DNA of 64,000 bases from Parietichytrium sp. I65-24A (lineage: Eukaryota; Sar; Bigyra; Thraustochytrida; Thraustochytriidae): NCBI GenBank assembly GCA_012862575.1, contig BLSF01000058.1, positions 220,666-284,665 of the forward strand. The letters run 5' to 3'. Below the pieces are notes generated by a model, which did not search any database, was not told where the DNA came from, and saw nothing but the letters and a program-made list of their open reading frames with translations. This document shows, one piece after another, positions 10,236 to 20,870 of the stretch; positions within the stretch are counted from its first letter, which is position 1, and every line of letters begins with the position of its first letter. Made by a program: the position numbers and the translations under genes.

Positions 10236-11733
10236 TCAACTGAATGCTCCCGTGCATCCCCACAAATTACTTTTCACAAAGTCGTGCTGTAGAAGAGAAG
10301 CGTCAGAAATTTTTTGAGAGAGAGCTGGTCTCACATCCTCGAAGAATGAAACTTACACTATGAATCCAATGGTTGCTCGCATACTTGACCCCCTTGACGG
10401 GAGGAAGCGCCGCGTGAATTGTGCGCGGATCTTGCTTATACGGGTCCTCGTCCAGAACGCTTGGCCACAGGACAGCACGGCCGGTTTTAGGCTTTACTTT
10501 GATTCCGTCCAAAGCTTTCGGGAAGTGTGTCTCTCCGCCTTCTGCAACATCCGACAAATAAAGGAAAAAGGTCAGAATTCTAGGGCCTGCGGGGTCAAGA
10601 TCATTCGGGGACATGTCATGATGCAATTTGTAGAATTCGCCATTGTGGTACTGAAGCAGCTGGAATGATTCAAAGTTTTCGCTTGGGACGCGCGTGACCT
10701 CCTCGATGCGTTGCGAAACACCTTGGACTATTGGATCGTCAGCGCACTCGCCTGTACACCACGTGTTAGAGGAAGTTCGAGAGAGAGAAATTGTTTTCGT
10801 CGTTTCGCCTCTCTCATTGCGGGCTCCAGTTTCGCTACTTCGTTCAAAGCCCAGCTCCTTGCCCCAATCAATTAAAACACGCGCCTCTTCTGAAGAGAGA
10901 AAGTCCTCAAACACAAGAATCCACGGTCCTTCCGGGGGACGGCTCGCGACCTGAACGGGATATTTGGCCACAATCTCTTCGAAAAGGGCGTTCAATGAGC
11001 CAGGCTGCCACACATGCGCTTCGCTTATGTTCAAGAAGTTTCTGTCGCAGCGTTTAGTAGGGTCTAAGAGCTCGCACGCTCTGCAGGACCGTGGGCAATT
11101 GACAATCATCCAACCAGGGTTGACTTCGCACTCTCCCTGAGCTGCGTACCTCGCGCAGCGTTTTGGCATTCTGTCCGAACAAGTGCCACCGTCCGACTCT
11201 GCCCATCGTTTGCTCCCTTTTTCCAGCACGATCCTGTCTTTTTCGCAATCGACACTCGCCACTTCTCCAACGAAATCTCGTGTTCCTTCTGTGGCGAAGA
11301 GAAATCGGTGACCTGTGAAGGTGCGCATGCTCTCGGAGGTTTGAAGGGAAGGAATCACTTGCACCCATTCATCTTCATCTTTCTCCCAGAACACAGACAC
11401 CGGTCTGCCCCACTCATTCACAAACACGACATCTTTGGGAAGGTCCATTTCGCACTCTTTGCGGTGCTCTTTTCCATCACTAGCCACTTTGCTTGCCTCT
11501 ACCGGCGACTGGAAGAACTCCAATGCCTGACCACCTTTGTCACCTAACACTACGCTTGAAACTGCGACGGCAGCGGCTGCAACGATCGCCCAGAGCCACC
11601 ATTTGCTGCCTTCAGACTTCCCGTCGCCTTTATCTGTCGCTTCCACTTCTCGAGAATGATCATCTTTTCCCTTTGAGGAATCTTTCGCTTCTTCCACCTT
11701 TGGAGAATCTTTGGCTTCCATCTTCGTTTCCAT
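10236..11733 (-). CDS. membrane prolyl 4-hydroxylase with pVHL-beta-like and ShK domains
   Basis: This is a 475-residue two-exon gene. Exon 1 is 11733-10357 and exon 2 is 10286-10236. The 70-nt intron (10287-10356) has donor GTAAGT and acceptor CTACAG; splicing adds HDFVKSNLWGCTGAFS, the usual P4H ending. Order: charged cytosolic residues 1-44; one membrane helix 45-63 (type II); residues 101-170 resembling the beta domain of pVHL (VVFVNEWGRPVSVFW, then RTFTGHRFLF); a six-cysteine ShK module C185-C220; and a 2-oxoglutarate/Fe(II) prolyl 4-hydroxylase domain from about 270. Iron ligands are H371, D373 and H440, and K450 would bind 2-oxoglutarate. P4H enzymes of this kind hydroxylate proline in secretory proteins in the ER/Golgi. 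Catalytic assignment is firm. The pVHL-like module is an inference from sequence pattern. Confidence 0.9.
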
Positions 11734-13153
11734 CGCTCTCGTTCTTTCTTTCTATTGTGTGACGTGTGACACGTGCAACTTCGTTCCTCTTCTCTCTGAA
11801 TTCTGAATTCTGATGTTAATTAAAACTTCACTGAACAGGTTTGTGGATGTTTGTGGACTCGTTCAAACCTACACAAAGCCTCGCCCAAACCAATTTAAAC
11901 TATAAAACACACGAGGACATCATTAGAACATCATTAGAACATCATTAGATGGATCTCTGGCAAAGGCATCGATTGAGTACACATGGCGAGTAGTACGCGC
12001 TCTTGCAAGAGACAAGAGACAAGAAACAAGAAACAAGAAACAAGAAACAAACTCACGGTTAGCCCAGCTTTTCCACTGACTTAACTCAACTGTACTCGTG
12101 ACGTACAGTGCAAAGGACGCCTTTAATGCCGCGAGTCCCTGACGGTTTCGCAAAGTACAGAGAAATTTCTTCGCGGACCTCTGATAACGTACTCTCGTAC
12201 GTACACGTACGTCTGGGTACAGTACGATATTGCCGTACAATGCTCTACTCTCTCGCGTAGCTACTCTATAGCTATCTAACTGACTGACTAACTAACGATC
12301 GAAGTAGCTTGAAGGGGTGCATCGCAGAGCGGAATGTTCCGCATCGCGAATCAGGGTTTTGGAGAGAACCAGAGTTGGGCGGGTTCTCCGTGCAGGAACC
12401 AAGCTAGCCGTTGGAAGGGTCTTAGTGGATAGTAAATGACGACTATAGTGAGGTTGTGCTTCCTTTCTAGGTACTATCTCGATTCATTTTTTCGAACATT
12501 TTCATTCACAATGACAGAGAACAAGAAGATGTTTGTTGACAATGAAAATGAAAAGTATTGAACGTGAACGCAGCAGTTGAGCCGCATCAAAAGGACGGCA
12601 GAAAAGACACACGAAAAAAACGTAAAAACGCTTTGTCAGCGAACTGTCGCATCGCGCGTATCAGGCTCTATTTTGATAGAACGAAGTCGAGGGACAAGCT
12701 GAGCAAGGCACCTGACGAAGGAAAGAATTAAGTAAGTAAGGAAGGAAGGAAGGAAGAGAGAAAGGATCGAGAGCACTAGTACTGACACACCACTCTTTTG
12801 CGCTGCAAGCAACACCGAGCGTCGTACGGGTTTGCTAAATATCATCCCTGTCGCAATCGCCACTGTTGCGGCATTTGAGATCACCTAAGGCACCGGAGAC
12901 AGTGGCGCTCGTATCAGCAGTGTTGCAGACTCTTGGTCAAACTGCATGTTGTATTCTGCATACTGCATACTGCATACCGCAGACTTCATACTGCACCGGT
13001 ACTTTACTACGCCGTGCTTATCCTTGGTTTCGTGCTTGCTGGACGCGCAGCACAAGCCTTGAAAGCTCCAAGCTCTCGAACTTGGCGGCGGCGTGAAGGG
13101 TGGCCATTGACTGCGAACGCAGAACGCAGAACGCACAGCGAATTGCAAGCAAG
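11734..13153. other. intergenic region between divergent P4H and armadillo genes
   Basis: I see no supported gene. Short tandem repeats are obvious: a GAAACAA-type array at about 12008-12050, GAAG/GTAA repeats at about 12728-12762, and a TACTGCA-type array at about 12954-12990 just upstream of the armadillo gene. Two copies of a CATTAGAACAT phrase lie at 11920-11945. Confidence 0.5.
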
Positions 13154-14047
13154 ATGGGATCCTCAGAGTCAAAGAGCGGGGAGCGCGTGAGTCTTTTCCG
13201 AGGGAAGAACAGGAAGAAGGCGGCTGCAGAAGAGGAAGAGCGGGAGTTCGCGAAAACGACTCTGGTGGAGGATGTGGATGAGATGGAAGACGAGGAGTTT
13301 GTAGAGCAGCTGCAGAAGAATCTCAAGCGGCTCATCGCGTACGCCCAGTCCGCCGACCCGGAATTGCAGCGTGAGGTGGCAGAGACATTGGCGAATCAGG
13401 CTGTCCATTCGGCCAGGCAAAGTTTGATCGTGCAGAACGGGGGGTTGGACCTCCTCCTGCCTCTGACGGACAGCATGGATGTGGAGGTGCGCAGACTTGC
13501 GGCTCATGCGCTTGCAAACTTGTCTGTTGACGAGGAAAATCAGATGCTCATGGCAGAGGAAGGTGGGGTAGAGATGATCGTCAAGCTGCTCGAGGACACC
13601 TCAGAAACCGAAAAAACGCTGCGGCAAGCGGCAAAGGCTATCGCAAACCTGGGCGTAAATGCAAACAACAAGCGAATGATTGCTAGCAGAGGAGCGCTCA
13701 AGCCTCTCGTTCGGATTTTGAGCACGTGTGAAGAAAATGTACAAATTGAAGCTGCAGCAGCCTTGGCAAATCTTGCCGTTGATGACGACAACGAAATTGA
13801 GATTGGCGAGCTGGGGGCGCTGGAGCCCCTCTTGAACTGCATGAACAGTGGTAACGAAGAACTGGTTCATCAGTGTGCCCGAGCTCTCCGAAACCTCTCT
13901 GTGAACGATCGCAACAAGCGACTCCTCATAGAACTGAACGCCTCGTTCACCATCAAGCACTGCATGTCTCGCGGAGGCAGCGACATCGAAGCCCAGTGTA
14001 AGCGTATCCTTGCCAACCTCCAAACCTCCTCCAAAAAGAAGAAGTAG
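13154..14047 (+). CDS. N-myristoylated armadillo-repeat protein
   Basis: This 297-residue protein consists mostly of armadillo repeats (residues about 60-285), seen as recurring LAAHALANLSVDEEN, QAAKAIANLGVNANN, EAAAALANLAVDDDN and QCARALRNLSVNDRN. It would form a right-handed solenoid for protein binding. The first ATG is at 13154 and gives MGSSESKS, a good N-myristoylation signal (Gly2, Ser5/6). A basic patch (FRGKNRKK) follows, and the chain ends in SSKKKK. Together these suggest membrane tethering as in yeast Vac8 or plant ARM proteins. The resemblance is architectural and orthology is not shown. The open frame extends 18 codons above the ATG without a start. Confidence 0.85.
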   Translation: MGSSESKSGERVSLFRGKNRKKAAAEEEEREFAKTTLVEDVDEMEDEEFVEQLQKNLKRLIAYAQSADPELQREVAETLANQAVHSARQSLIVQNGGLDLLLPLTDSMDVEVRRLAAHALANLSVDEENQMLMAEEGGVEMIVKLLEDTSETEKTLRQAAKAIANLGVNANNKRMIASRGALKPLVRILSTCEENVQIEAAAALANLAVDDDNEIEIGELGALEPLLNCMNSGNEELVHQCARALRNLSVNDRNKRLLIELNASFTIKHCMSRGGSDIEAQCKRILANLQTSSKKKK

Positions 14048-15405
14048 CTTCGCCCCATTATGTTCTGCTAGACTCCATTTCGACTTAGAAAATACACTTT
14101 CTTATCGCCCCGATTCAAGACGCATTCAAATCACCAAAACGCAAAAGTTCAAACCCCTTCGCCGATGACTTGCCAGGATTGACTTGTGATTGAAGCTTCC
14201 TTCACATCGGCAGACATACTTGGCCAAAACGCCATCGGCTCGTGGTCAACTCCGCTCTTCACGTCCGAAAGCCAATCTGCAAATCTTTTTTACGACAACT
14301 CTCACGCCACCAGAGCGCACGTCTACGTCCACACCATCTGCCGCTTCTCTTCCATTTTTTCCTCAGTGGACCTCGGCGCTCCTCCAACTATCCTTCGGCC
14401 ACAAACAAGATGACACAAGCATAGAGAGGCAGGCCATCATCTCGTGCTCATCCTCATTCTGTTTCTCATTCAGTCGGTTGCGCATTCTCGTTGCTTTGGC
14501 TGATCTCTTTCCATGGAAGTCCTGATCAATTAAAACTTTCGGCCAGAATAGTGTCCGACAAAAAGAAAGTCCATTCCTCCGATTCTTGAGAGCAGTTTAG
14601 TTTGTTTAGTTATTCTCAATTCTCAATCAATCACGAAACCAAGTGAAGCAATGAAACAATCAACCAAAGACAAAACACAAAATGATTGCATGAATACTCT
14701 GCGTCGTCTACAAATTGTTAAGCGCGCTCCATCTATACCTACAATCCAGCTATGCTCCCTTCCGCTTCCGACTGCTACTCCCCTTCTAAATGCCTTGGCT
14801 AAGGGGAAGGTATCTTTTAGGGGAAAGAAGAAGAGTGTGCGCGCACCCAAGTCCTCGTCCCAGTGGCCCAGTGGCCCAGTGTCCCCGCAGTGCTCTAGGC
14901 TAGAGCTGTACTTGTGTTAGATGGCAATTAGCGTGCTAACCCTGACCTTTTAATAGATTCACGGTGGCAAAAAGCGAGTGCAGAGAGTAGTTGCGTGCGT
15001 CTCCTCACAAAGCATACGCGACGGAAACGCTTGTTTGTGGTGAAAGTTGAATGTTGCTTTCGCCCTGGACTGACAGTGTGAAGACTGAAGTGGAAAGCAG
15101 AGCCGTGGTGTAGGTGGTGTTGGGCGGGAACTCGAAGGATCGCTAGAGAAACACAAGGAGGAACGCCTAGACGGTCGAACATATTGAGACTGGCGTCCAA
15201 GTTGTCCAAGTCACGGCTGGGAGTGATTTTGACACGTATATCGAGGTCTCGATTGAGAGAGTTACAAGCACAAGTCATCACAAGTCAGACGCACATATTG
15301 TTCAGGCACAGCGAGGCTAATACACGAGAGGCGGAGGACTACATATCGTGGTCGATCTTACAGGCAAACGCAGAAGAAGACAAGCTTGCCAAAGTGTGAG
15401 AGAAC

Positions 15406-15444
<39 letters not shown>

Positions 15445-15473
15445 TAGCATACCGAGTCCTAAACTGCGGCGCA
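14048..15473. other. intergenic region upstream of the DENND4-like gene
   Basis: I see no supported gene. Just before the next start codon lies a TA run followed by a GA run (15407-15445), only about 30 bp upstream of the ATG at 15474. This would fall in the leader or core promoter. Confidence 0.5.
15407..15445. repeat. (TA)n-(GA)n compound microsatellite at a gene start
   Basis: An alternating TA stretch of about 20 bases runs directly into about 18 bases of GA. It ends 29 bases before the start codon of the DENND4-like gene. Confidence 0.9.
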
Positions 15474-18400
15474 ATGCGCGAGGGGGCGACAGGGTCGTCT
15501 CGCTTGGCGGAGTATTTTGCAGTCTGTGCATTGGGAAGCAGCCCAATTCGCGCTGCGCCAAACGGAATTAGCGGTGACGGTACAATAGGACGCGTGCAGT
15601 CATGGGAAGACCCTAGTGGCAGCCTTCGGGCGCTGAACGGGCCTTTGTACGGGGGGCAGCAGCAGCAATATGACCAGAGCCACGGCCAGCAGCAGCGAAG
15701 GAAGCGGGGAAGCGCGTCGTTGTTTTTGCAGACCGAGCACGATGATCCGATTGTGGATATTTGTGTAATATTTCCTGATCACAAGGAGAAGATTCCCGCG
15801 GGGTACTCGTGCCTTGTTCGCACTCCATTTGGGCACCGAGGAGATTGCAACTCTGGAGTCGTAGGCGGTGAAGGTGTCTTTATTTGCGTGAAGCATGCGC
15901 GTAATGGCCAAGGTCGGGTCGCAGACGGCAGCGTCATCACCGACGTTCAGGTGATATTTGTCGAGAAGGAACCTGTGCCACCAGGTTATGAGCTCATCAA
16001 GTACTCCCGAACAGGTGTTATGCCTGCAAACCTCAACTCTGGCTATCTTGCACAGGCAATTCACCTTGCTGTAAAGCGGGCGTCGCTCAGCCAGGTGTCC
16101 CCTGCGGAGAGGTATCATTCAATTCGCCCGATAGTTGACATGTGCATAATAAATGCATCCAAGAACGAGACAGTTCCTCACGGGTTTGAATGCTTAGCAA
16201 AGAGCACGAGCGACGGTAACTGGACCGGAAGTAAAATGTACATTTGTATTCGACGCGCCGGGCCGTATGGTATGCTCGATCAAGCCTTTGCATCATCTCT
16301 TGTTGACCGGGTTCCGCGTGAGGATCGACCTGAGCTAGAATTTCCTTCTGAAATAGCAATGCTCACGGCTCCAAATGGGATGCAGCTTTATAGACGCGAG
16401 GTCACCAACGTCCCATTACCACAATTTTTTGCGTATGCATTGAGCGGCAACGAATTGTACGCAAACTGCTTCACGTTTTACGAGACATTGGACGAAAAGA
16501 GTGTAGAGTATCTAGAGAGCAGCTATGATTTGTACCTTAGCGAGCTGAACAAAACTACAGAGAATCCCATGATCCAAAGGCAGATCGTGGCATCCTCAAT
16601 GCACGGCAGGTGTGAGGTGGAGGGTGGAGGTCCGTCAAACGCTTCCTTTCGGCGAGGGACTGTGCGATTCTTGAGCTTTGATTCGGCCGAAACCATCTGC
16701 GAGTCAGGTTCTGAGGATGACTCCTCGGACGACGGTGGCGGTCAGGCAACGAACAGCTTAATGAAATCTATGTCCAAGTCCAGTCTTAGGGGGACTGGCA
16801 GTCGGCACAGAAAAGTCACAAAGTCAGGGCCAAGTGATCACAAGATATATTGCCCCGTGACCCTGTGCGTCCTGTCCAAATTTCCCTTTTTCCGCGAGTT
16901 CAAGAAATTCTTAATGCTCCTCTATCAAGTCTCCATATCGAAGACAGTTATACCAGTGGAAGCATACATTGGCCAGCTTCTGTTTCAACTGCCTGTTCCC
17001 CGCCCGGGTTTGGGGGGTTACGAGCTTCAGTTTGGTTCTGGAGATCACACCATTCGATTTTCGCTTCCGTCAGATAGCGGGCTGCCTTTGTGCTCTGTCA
17101 ATTACGAAACGCTTTTCAAATGCCTGGCTCCAAAGGAGGTTGCGCAGGTGCTCACTCTCATGCTGCTAGAGAAGCGAATTATCCTTCACTCGCGTTACAC
17201 GTCCGTCTTGAATCAGATTGCGGAGTCCGTGCGCCTGCTGATGTTTCCGCTAAACTGGCAACACGTTCTTGTGCCCGTTTGCCCAGCAAATTTGATAGAG
17301 TATATTCACGCACCTATGCCATTCCTGCTAGGATTTCACTCGGACGCGCTCAACTCCACCACGCTTCCCGCAGACGCATGGGAAGTAGACTTGGATGAGG
17401 GGAGAGTGTATTATCTGGACAGCTTGACAAATGTGACAAGTGTGGGCGTCTCGTCACTGCTCCAAACGCCACCGGGAGGATCAGAAATCGACCCTCACCG
17501 AGTAGTACGAAGTACGAAAGCGCCACCTACACTGCCCGCATCGATTTTGAACGTTTTTATTCGAAATCTTAACAATGGTATTCGACGATGTGCCCCATCA
17601 TTGCTGGAGGAGATGGGCCAAGGCGCATCCAAAGCGTTCGGATTCCAAAGCCCGGACATGGCGTATGCGATGTCTCCGTTGGAGGCGAGTGGTGAGCAGG
17701 CTCTGTACGCGTTGCAGCTCGTTGTTCGAGACGCCGCCATCCAAGTAATGATCGAGCTGATCGGTTCGTACCGGGAATATCTGTTGCCGCCCAAGCTTGC
17801 CAAGAAGGGCCTTGGCCAGATTGGGGTATCGCCGACAAGTTTGAGTAATATTTTCAATCTGCAAGGGTTCTTGGCGAATGTTCCCAAACCGAATCGATCG
17901 TTCGTAACAGAACTGGCCAAATCGCAGCACTTTACCAAATTCATAGACGAGCGTACGTTTTCCACATTACTGGGGTACAAGTTTCTCTTTTTTGATGCAG
18001 TGACGACGGAGTTCAATCATCGCCAAAACAACACTGGAAACAACTCGAGCGGGTTAGACTTTGCTGTCGATATTGGAAGCCCAACATCGGATGGAGGGAA
18101 CTCGCCACGGTCCTTTCTGGCATCCTCGCCGCCCTCATCGTCTGCATCGTTCTCCGGCATAAGTAACATAGCTGTCGCTTCTGGCGAGGTTGGACGATCG
18201 CTAGCTGCCCAGTCAAACACAAAGACACTCAAACGGCCGTCTTCGTTTGCCTTCAAGTCTATCCGACCCGGAAGCCTGTTTTCGCCGAGCAAGTCTGCGT
18301 CTGGTTCGGCCTCGAAGACCTCTAGCCTTAAGGGCATGAGAACTACGGGCGGGGGCGACCTCATGGAAAAAAGCACTCTGGGGAGAAAGCAAGACTCTCC

Positions 18401-20870
18401 TGGTGGCTCCCAGCTGCTCGTTCAAAAGGTCCTCAACACGCTCGGTCCTTCGATTGGCGGCCACGAAGGCGCGGATTCGCAGCGGTATCAAGCTGGAGGC
18501 GGAGAAGAGCACTTTACTAAACTTCGAGACCTACAGATGAAGAGTGTGAGACGACTTTCACTGGAGAGCGACCGCACAACAACGCCCTGGAGGACCTCCT
18601 ACTCGTATGACCACTTTCCGCAGCTCAATGACGTGCTGCTCATGTCATATCTCCCTGTCGAAGACGGTGTGTTGCGTGCTGTTCCGGGAAAAGCGGAGGT
18701 CTCGTTACCGCCTTCCGGAAGACAGCGTTCGGCTTCGACTCCTCCCCTCGCCATGGTGCGACAAAAGTCAAACGCGGCCATGTTTTCTCCGAAAGGTGTG
18801 ACTAGAAATATTTGGGACGAATCTCCTGATGAGAATGTTCCGAAAATACCGAAAACGGGAAGCGCAGCCTCCATCCCGGTTCCCACGGTGACGGATGTAA
18901 AGCTGGAGAGTATTGACGACGAGGCGAGGGGCGACAAGATCACTCGCGGGACTGGGGGCGCTATTCAGCGGCCTAGCTCTTTTGACGAGCTTCATCACTC
19001 GCCAGAAATGATCAGGCGCTACAGCACAATGTCAGGTTGGATGGCTCGCATTCAAGAGTCCGCCCTCACAGCAGAATCTGCAATTCACTCGCAGCGATCC
19101 CCAGGAGCGCAACTGCACAAAACGCTTGGTCAAGCAAAGGGCGTGAGCGCTAGGGCTCGGGTCGATGATACCCTGCGACGATACGCGTTTGCAGGGATAA
19201 GAATGGGCGAGGAAATAAATCTTGCCAGGTTGGACTTGCAGTTTGCGTTTTCTGAGATTCACACAGGGATACCACGCGCTAAGAGCTGCCTTACACAAGC
19301 ACTTGGTGCGTGGCTCGCGTTGTTGCCACCGCTGCTCGCAACTAAGCAGAGGAGCGGCTCACTGGTGCTCTCCAAGGGTCTTGCTCAAATTGCCAAGGTG
19401 CTGAAAGATCATGGTTTCGTGCTCGACGAAGCAGGTGCACGGGCAATTCTGGCCGGATGTGCATCCGCAGGTCAAGTGTTTGCTCCTGACGCAAACCATA
19501 TTTTTCACTTGCTGGTGGCGAAGGGGCTCAAACCAAATGCAGTGACGTACGGTTTCTTCACGCAAGCGCTGGCTTTGCGTAGGCCCGATTTGGGCGCCGG
19601 GGCCAGGACAAAGCAGGCTCTCGTTATCTGGAAAAAGCTGAGAACGTTTTTAGCTGCACAAAACGGTTTTCGTGCAGCTGGTGCAGGAAACTTGAAGAAA
19701 CTTGAGGGCTGGAAGTTGGAGAAGGGCTCCAAGGTGAAACTCATCTGCATCTCAAGCGGGACAAAGTGCGCAAACTGCAATTCCCGCCTTACGGATGAGC
19801 ACATTATGAATGGATGGGTGGCGGATGACAGCCAGCTTGCGCAAAATTGCCCGTATTGCGACTTTTTGGTGGTGCCGCGCCTCAGCTTTGCTGAACATGC
19901 TTGCGCACTGGATTCTGACACGTTTACGGCAAGTATGGTGGAACATGGACAATGCGAATATATGAGCCCCCTGGTTCTCCGGCGAGCAATTGAGGTGTTG
20001 CTGGAGGAATCAGAGGAGGCCACATCGTTTCTCGTGTCGAGTGCGTATTGTAAAATGAAAAACATTGCAGTCTACTATAATCTGCTGTGGTTTATGGAGC
20101 GAATGAAGCTCTCGGAGAGTTTCCTGGTTCCTACTCCCATGCGTCAGGAGACGCTTGTGTACTGCACATGGCAACAGGTCAAGAGCGACACCCGGACACT
20201 TGAAAAGATTGTGATTGACCTTGTTCAAAGGAGGTGCGGGAAGTCTGGTCGGGACAAGTCTGAGGGCGGGCGCAAGCTGCTCCGGAAGAAGTATGCCACA
20301 TCGGGGATGATAGAAACCTTGGATGCGTCCATGTACGTTGTTGACAACTTGCGTAGTTTCGATCCTTTGGACGGTTGTACTATCTGGGGGAACGAAGAAA
20401 TTGCCACGCTATTTGAGGACGAGGAGCTTGCGAGAACCAAAATCCCGGAGACGTTTTACGTGACTTCGGAGAGCACGCCGGTGAATGTGATTCGCAAGCT
20501 GGTTTATTACCTTCGTGAATCCAGACTTGTTTTTGCGGTGCGGCTCTTCCTCTCCGCACGCATGGCTTCACGTGGTGACGAGGAAAGCGAAAACTACAGT
20601 GAGTATGACTCGATCTATGTCCTTAGGGGATGGGAGGTGTTCTCGAACAGCATCTACATCGAATTGAATGCCCTGACCTTCATCTCAAGGCGTTCTCACC
20701 TCGAAAACGTCGATATTATGGAGCTCGAGTTTGAGCGTTCTCTTGCCAAAGTTTTGAGGGAGATGGACAAGCTTGATCCGACGTTGGCGTCGTACTTGAC
20801 GCCGCAGGATTTCCCGCCAAGTATGGTGGCCCTTGCCTTTCGGACGTACTTTAAGCAGCTCTATCCTTGA
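15474..20870 (+). CDS. DENND4-like Rab guanine-nucleotide exchange factor (MABP-DENN-PPR)
   Basis: This single-exon gene encodes 1,798 residues. The N-terminal part (about 80-300) has MABP-like beta-prism repeats (IVDICVIFPDHKEKIPAGY, ITDVQVIFVEKEPVPPGYE, IVDMCIINASKNETVPHGFE). A split DENN module follows, with the core at about 455-650 (CVLSKFPFFREFKKFL, EKRIILHSRY, then NLIEYIHAPMPFLLG) and the downstream part near 820-850. After a Ser-rich linker come PPR-like helices near 1,310-1,360 (GLKPNAVTYGFFTQAL). A zinc ribbon near 1,430-1,465 has CANC, then GWVADDSQL, then CPYC. This order, including the GW.ADDS zinc ribbon, is that of animal DENND4/Crag proteins, which activate Rab10-type GTPases in secretory trafficking. 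The start is the ATG at 15474, as upstream codons in the frame lack ATG. Family is firm; the Rab partner is inferred. Confidence 0.88.
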   Translation: MREGATGSSRLAEYFAVCALGSSPIRAAPNGISGDGTIGRVQSWEDPSGSLRALNGPLYGGQQQQYDQSHGQQQRRKRGSASLFLQTEHDDPIVDICVIFPDHKEKIPAGYSCLVRTPFGHRGDCNSGVVGGEGVFICVKHARNGQGRVADGSVITDVQVIFVEKEPVPPGYELIKYSRTGVMPANLNSGYLAQAIHLAVKRASLSQVSPAERYHSIRPIVDMCIINASKNETVPHGFECLAKSTSDGNWTGSKMYICIRRAGPYGMLDQAFASSLVDRVPREDRPELEFPSEIAMLTAPNGMQLYRREVTNVPLPQFFAYALSGNELYANCFTFYETLDEKSVEYLESSYDLYLSELNKTTENPMIQRQIVASSMHGRCEVEGGGPSNASFRRGTVRFLSFDSAETICESGSEDDSSDDGGGQATNSLMKSMSKSSLRGTGSRHRKVTKSGPSDHKIYCPVTLCVLSKFPFFREFKKFLMLLYQVSISKTVIPVEAYIGQLLFQLPVPRPGLGGYELQFGSGDHTIRFSLPSDSGLPLCSVNYETLFKCLAPKEVAQVLTLMLLEKRIILHSRYTSVLNQIAESVRLLMFPLNWQHVLVPVCPANLIEYIHAPMPFLLGFHSDALNSTTLPADAWEVDLDEGRVYYLDSLTNVTSVGVSSLLQTPPGGSEIDPHRVVRSTKAPPTLPASILNVFIRNLNNGIRRCAPSLLEEMGQGASKAFGFQSPDMAYAMSPLEASGEQALYALQLVVRDAAIQVMIELIGSYREYLLPPKLAKKGLGQIGVSPTSLSNIFNLQGFLANVPKPNRSFVTELAKSQHFTKFIDERTFSTLLGYKFLFFDAVTTEFNHRQNNTGNNSSGLDFAVDIGSPTSDGGNSPRSFLASSPPSSSASFSGISNIAVASGEVGRSLAAQSNTKTLKRPSSFAFKSIRPGSLFSPSKSASGSASKTSSLKGMRTTGGGDLMEKSTLGRKQDSPGGSQLLVQKVLNTLGPSIGGHEGADSQRYQAGGGEEHFTKLRDLQMKSVRRLSLESDRTTTPWRTSYSYDHFPQLNDVLLMSYLPVEDGVLRAVPGKAEVSLPPSGRQRSASTPPLAMVRQKSNAAMFSPKGVTRNIWDESPDENVPKIPKTGSAASIPVPTVTDVKLESIDDEARGDKITRGTGGAIQRPSSFDELHHSPEMIRRYSTMSGWMARIQESALTAESAIHSQRSPGAQLHKTLGQAKGVSARARVDDTLRRYAFAGIRMGEEINLARLDLQFAFSEIHTGIPRAKSCLTQALGAWLALLPPLLATKQRSGSLVLSKGLAQIAKVLKDHGFVLDEAGARAILAGCASAGQVFAPDANHIFHLLVAKGLKPNAVTYGFFTQALALRRPDLGAGARTKQALVIWKKLRTFLAAQNGFRAAGAGNLKKLEGWKLEKGSKVKLICISSGTKCANCNSRLTDEHIMNGWVADDSQLAQNCPYCDFLVVPRLSFAEHACALDSDTFTASMVEHGQCEYMSPLVLRRAIEVLLEESEEATSFLVSSAYCKMKNIAVYYNLLWFMERMKLSESFLVPTPMRQETLVYCTWQQVKSDTRTLEKIVIDLVQRRCGKSGRDKSEGGRKLLRKKYATSGMIETLDASMYVVDNLRSFDPLDGCTIWGNEEIATLFEDEELARTKIPETFYVTSESTPVNVIRKLVYYLRESRLVFAVRLFLSARMASRGDEESENYSEYDSIYVLRGWEVFSNSIYIELNALTFISRRSHLENVDIMELEFERSLAKVLREMDKLDPTLASYLTPQDFPPSMVALAFRTYFKQLYP

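Noticed and set aside
15348-15473. upstream extension of the DENND4-like frame
   Set aside because: It starts at a GTG and translates the TA/GA microsatellite into IYIYIYREREREI. The ATG at 15474 is a better start.
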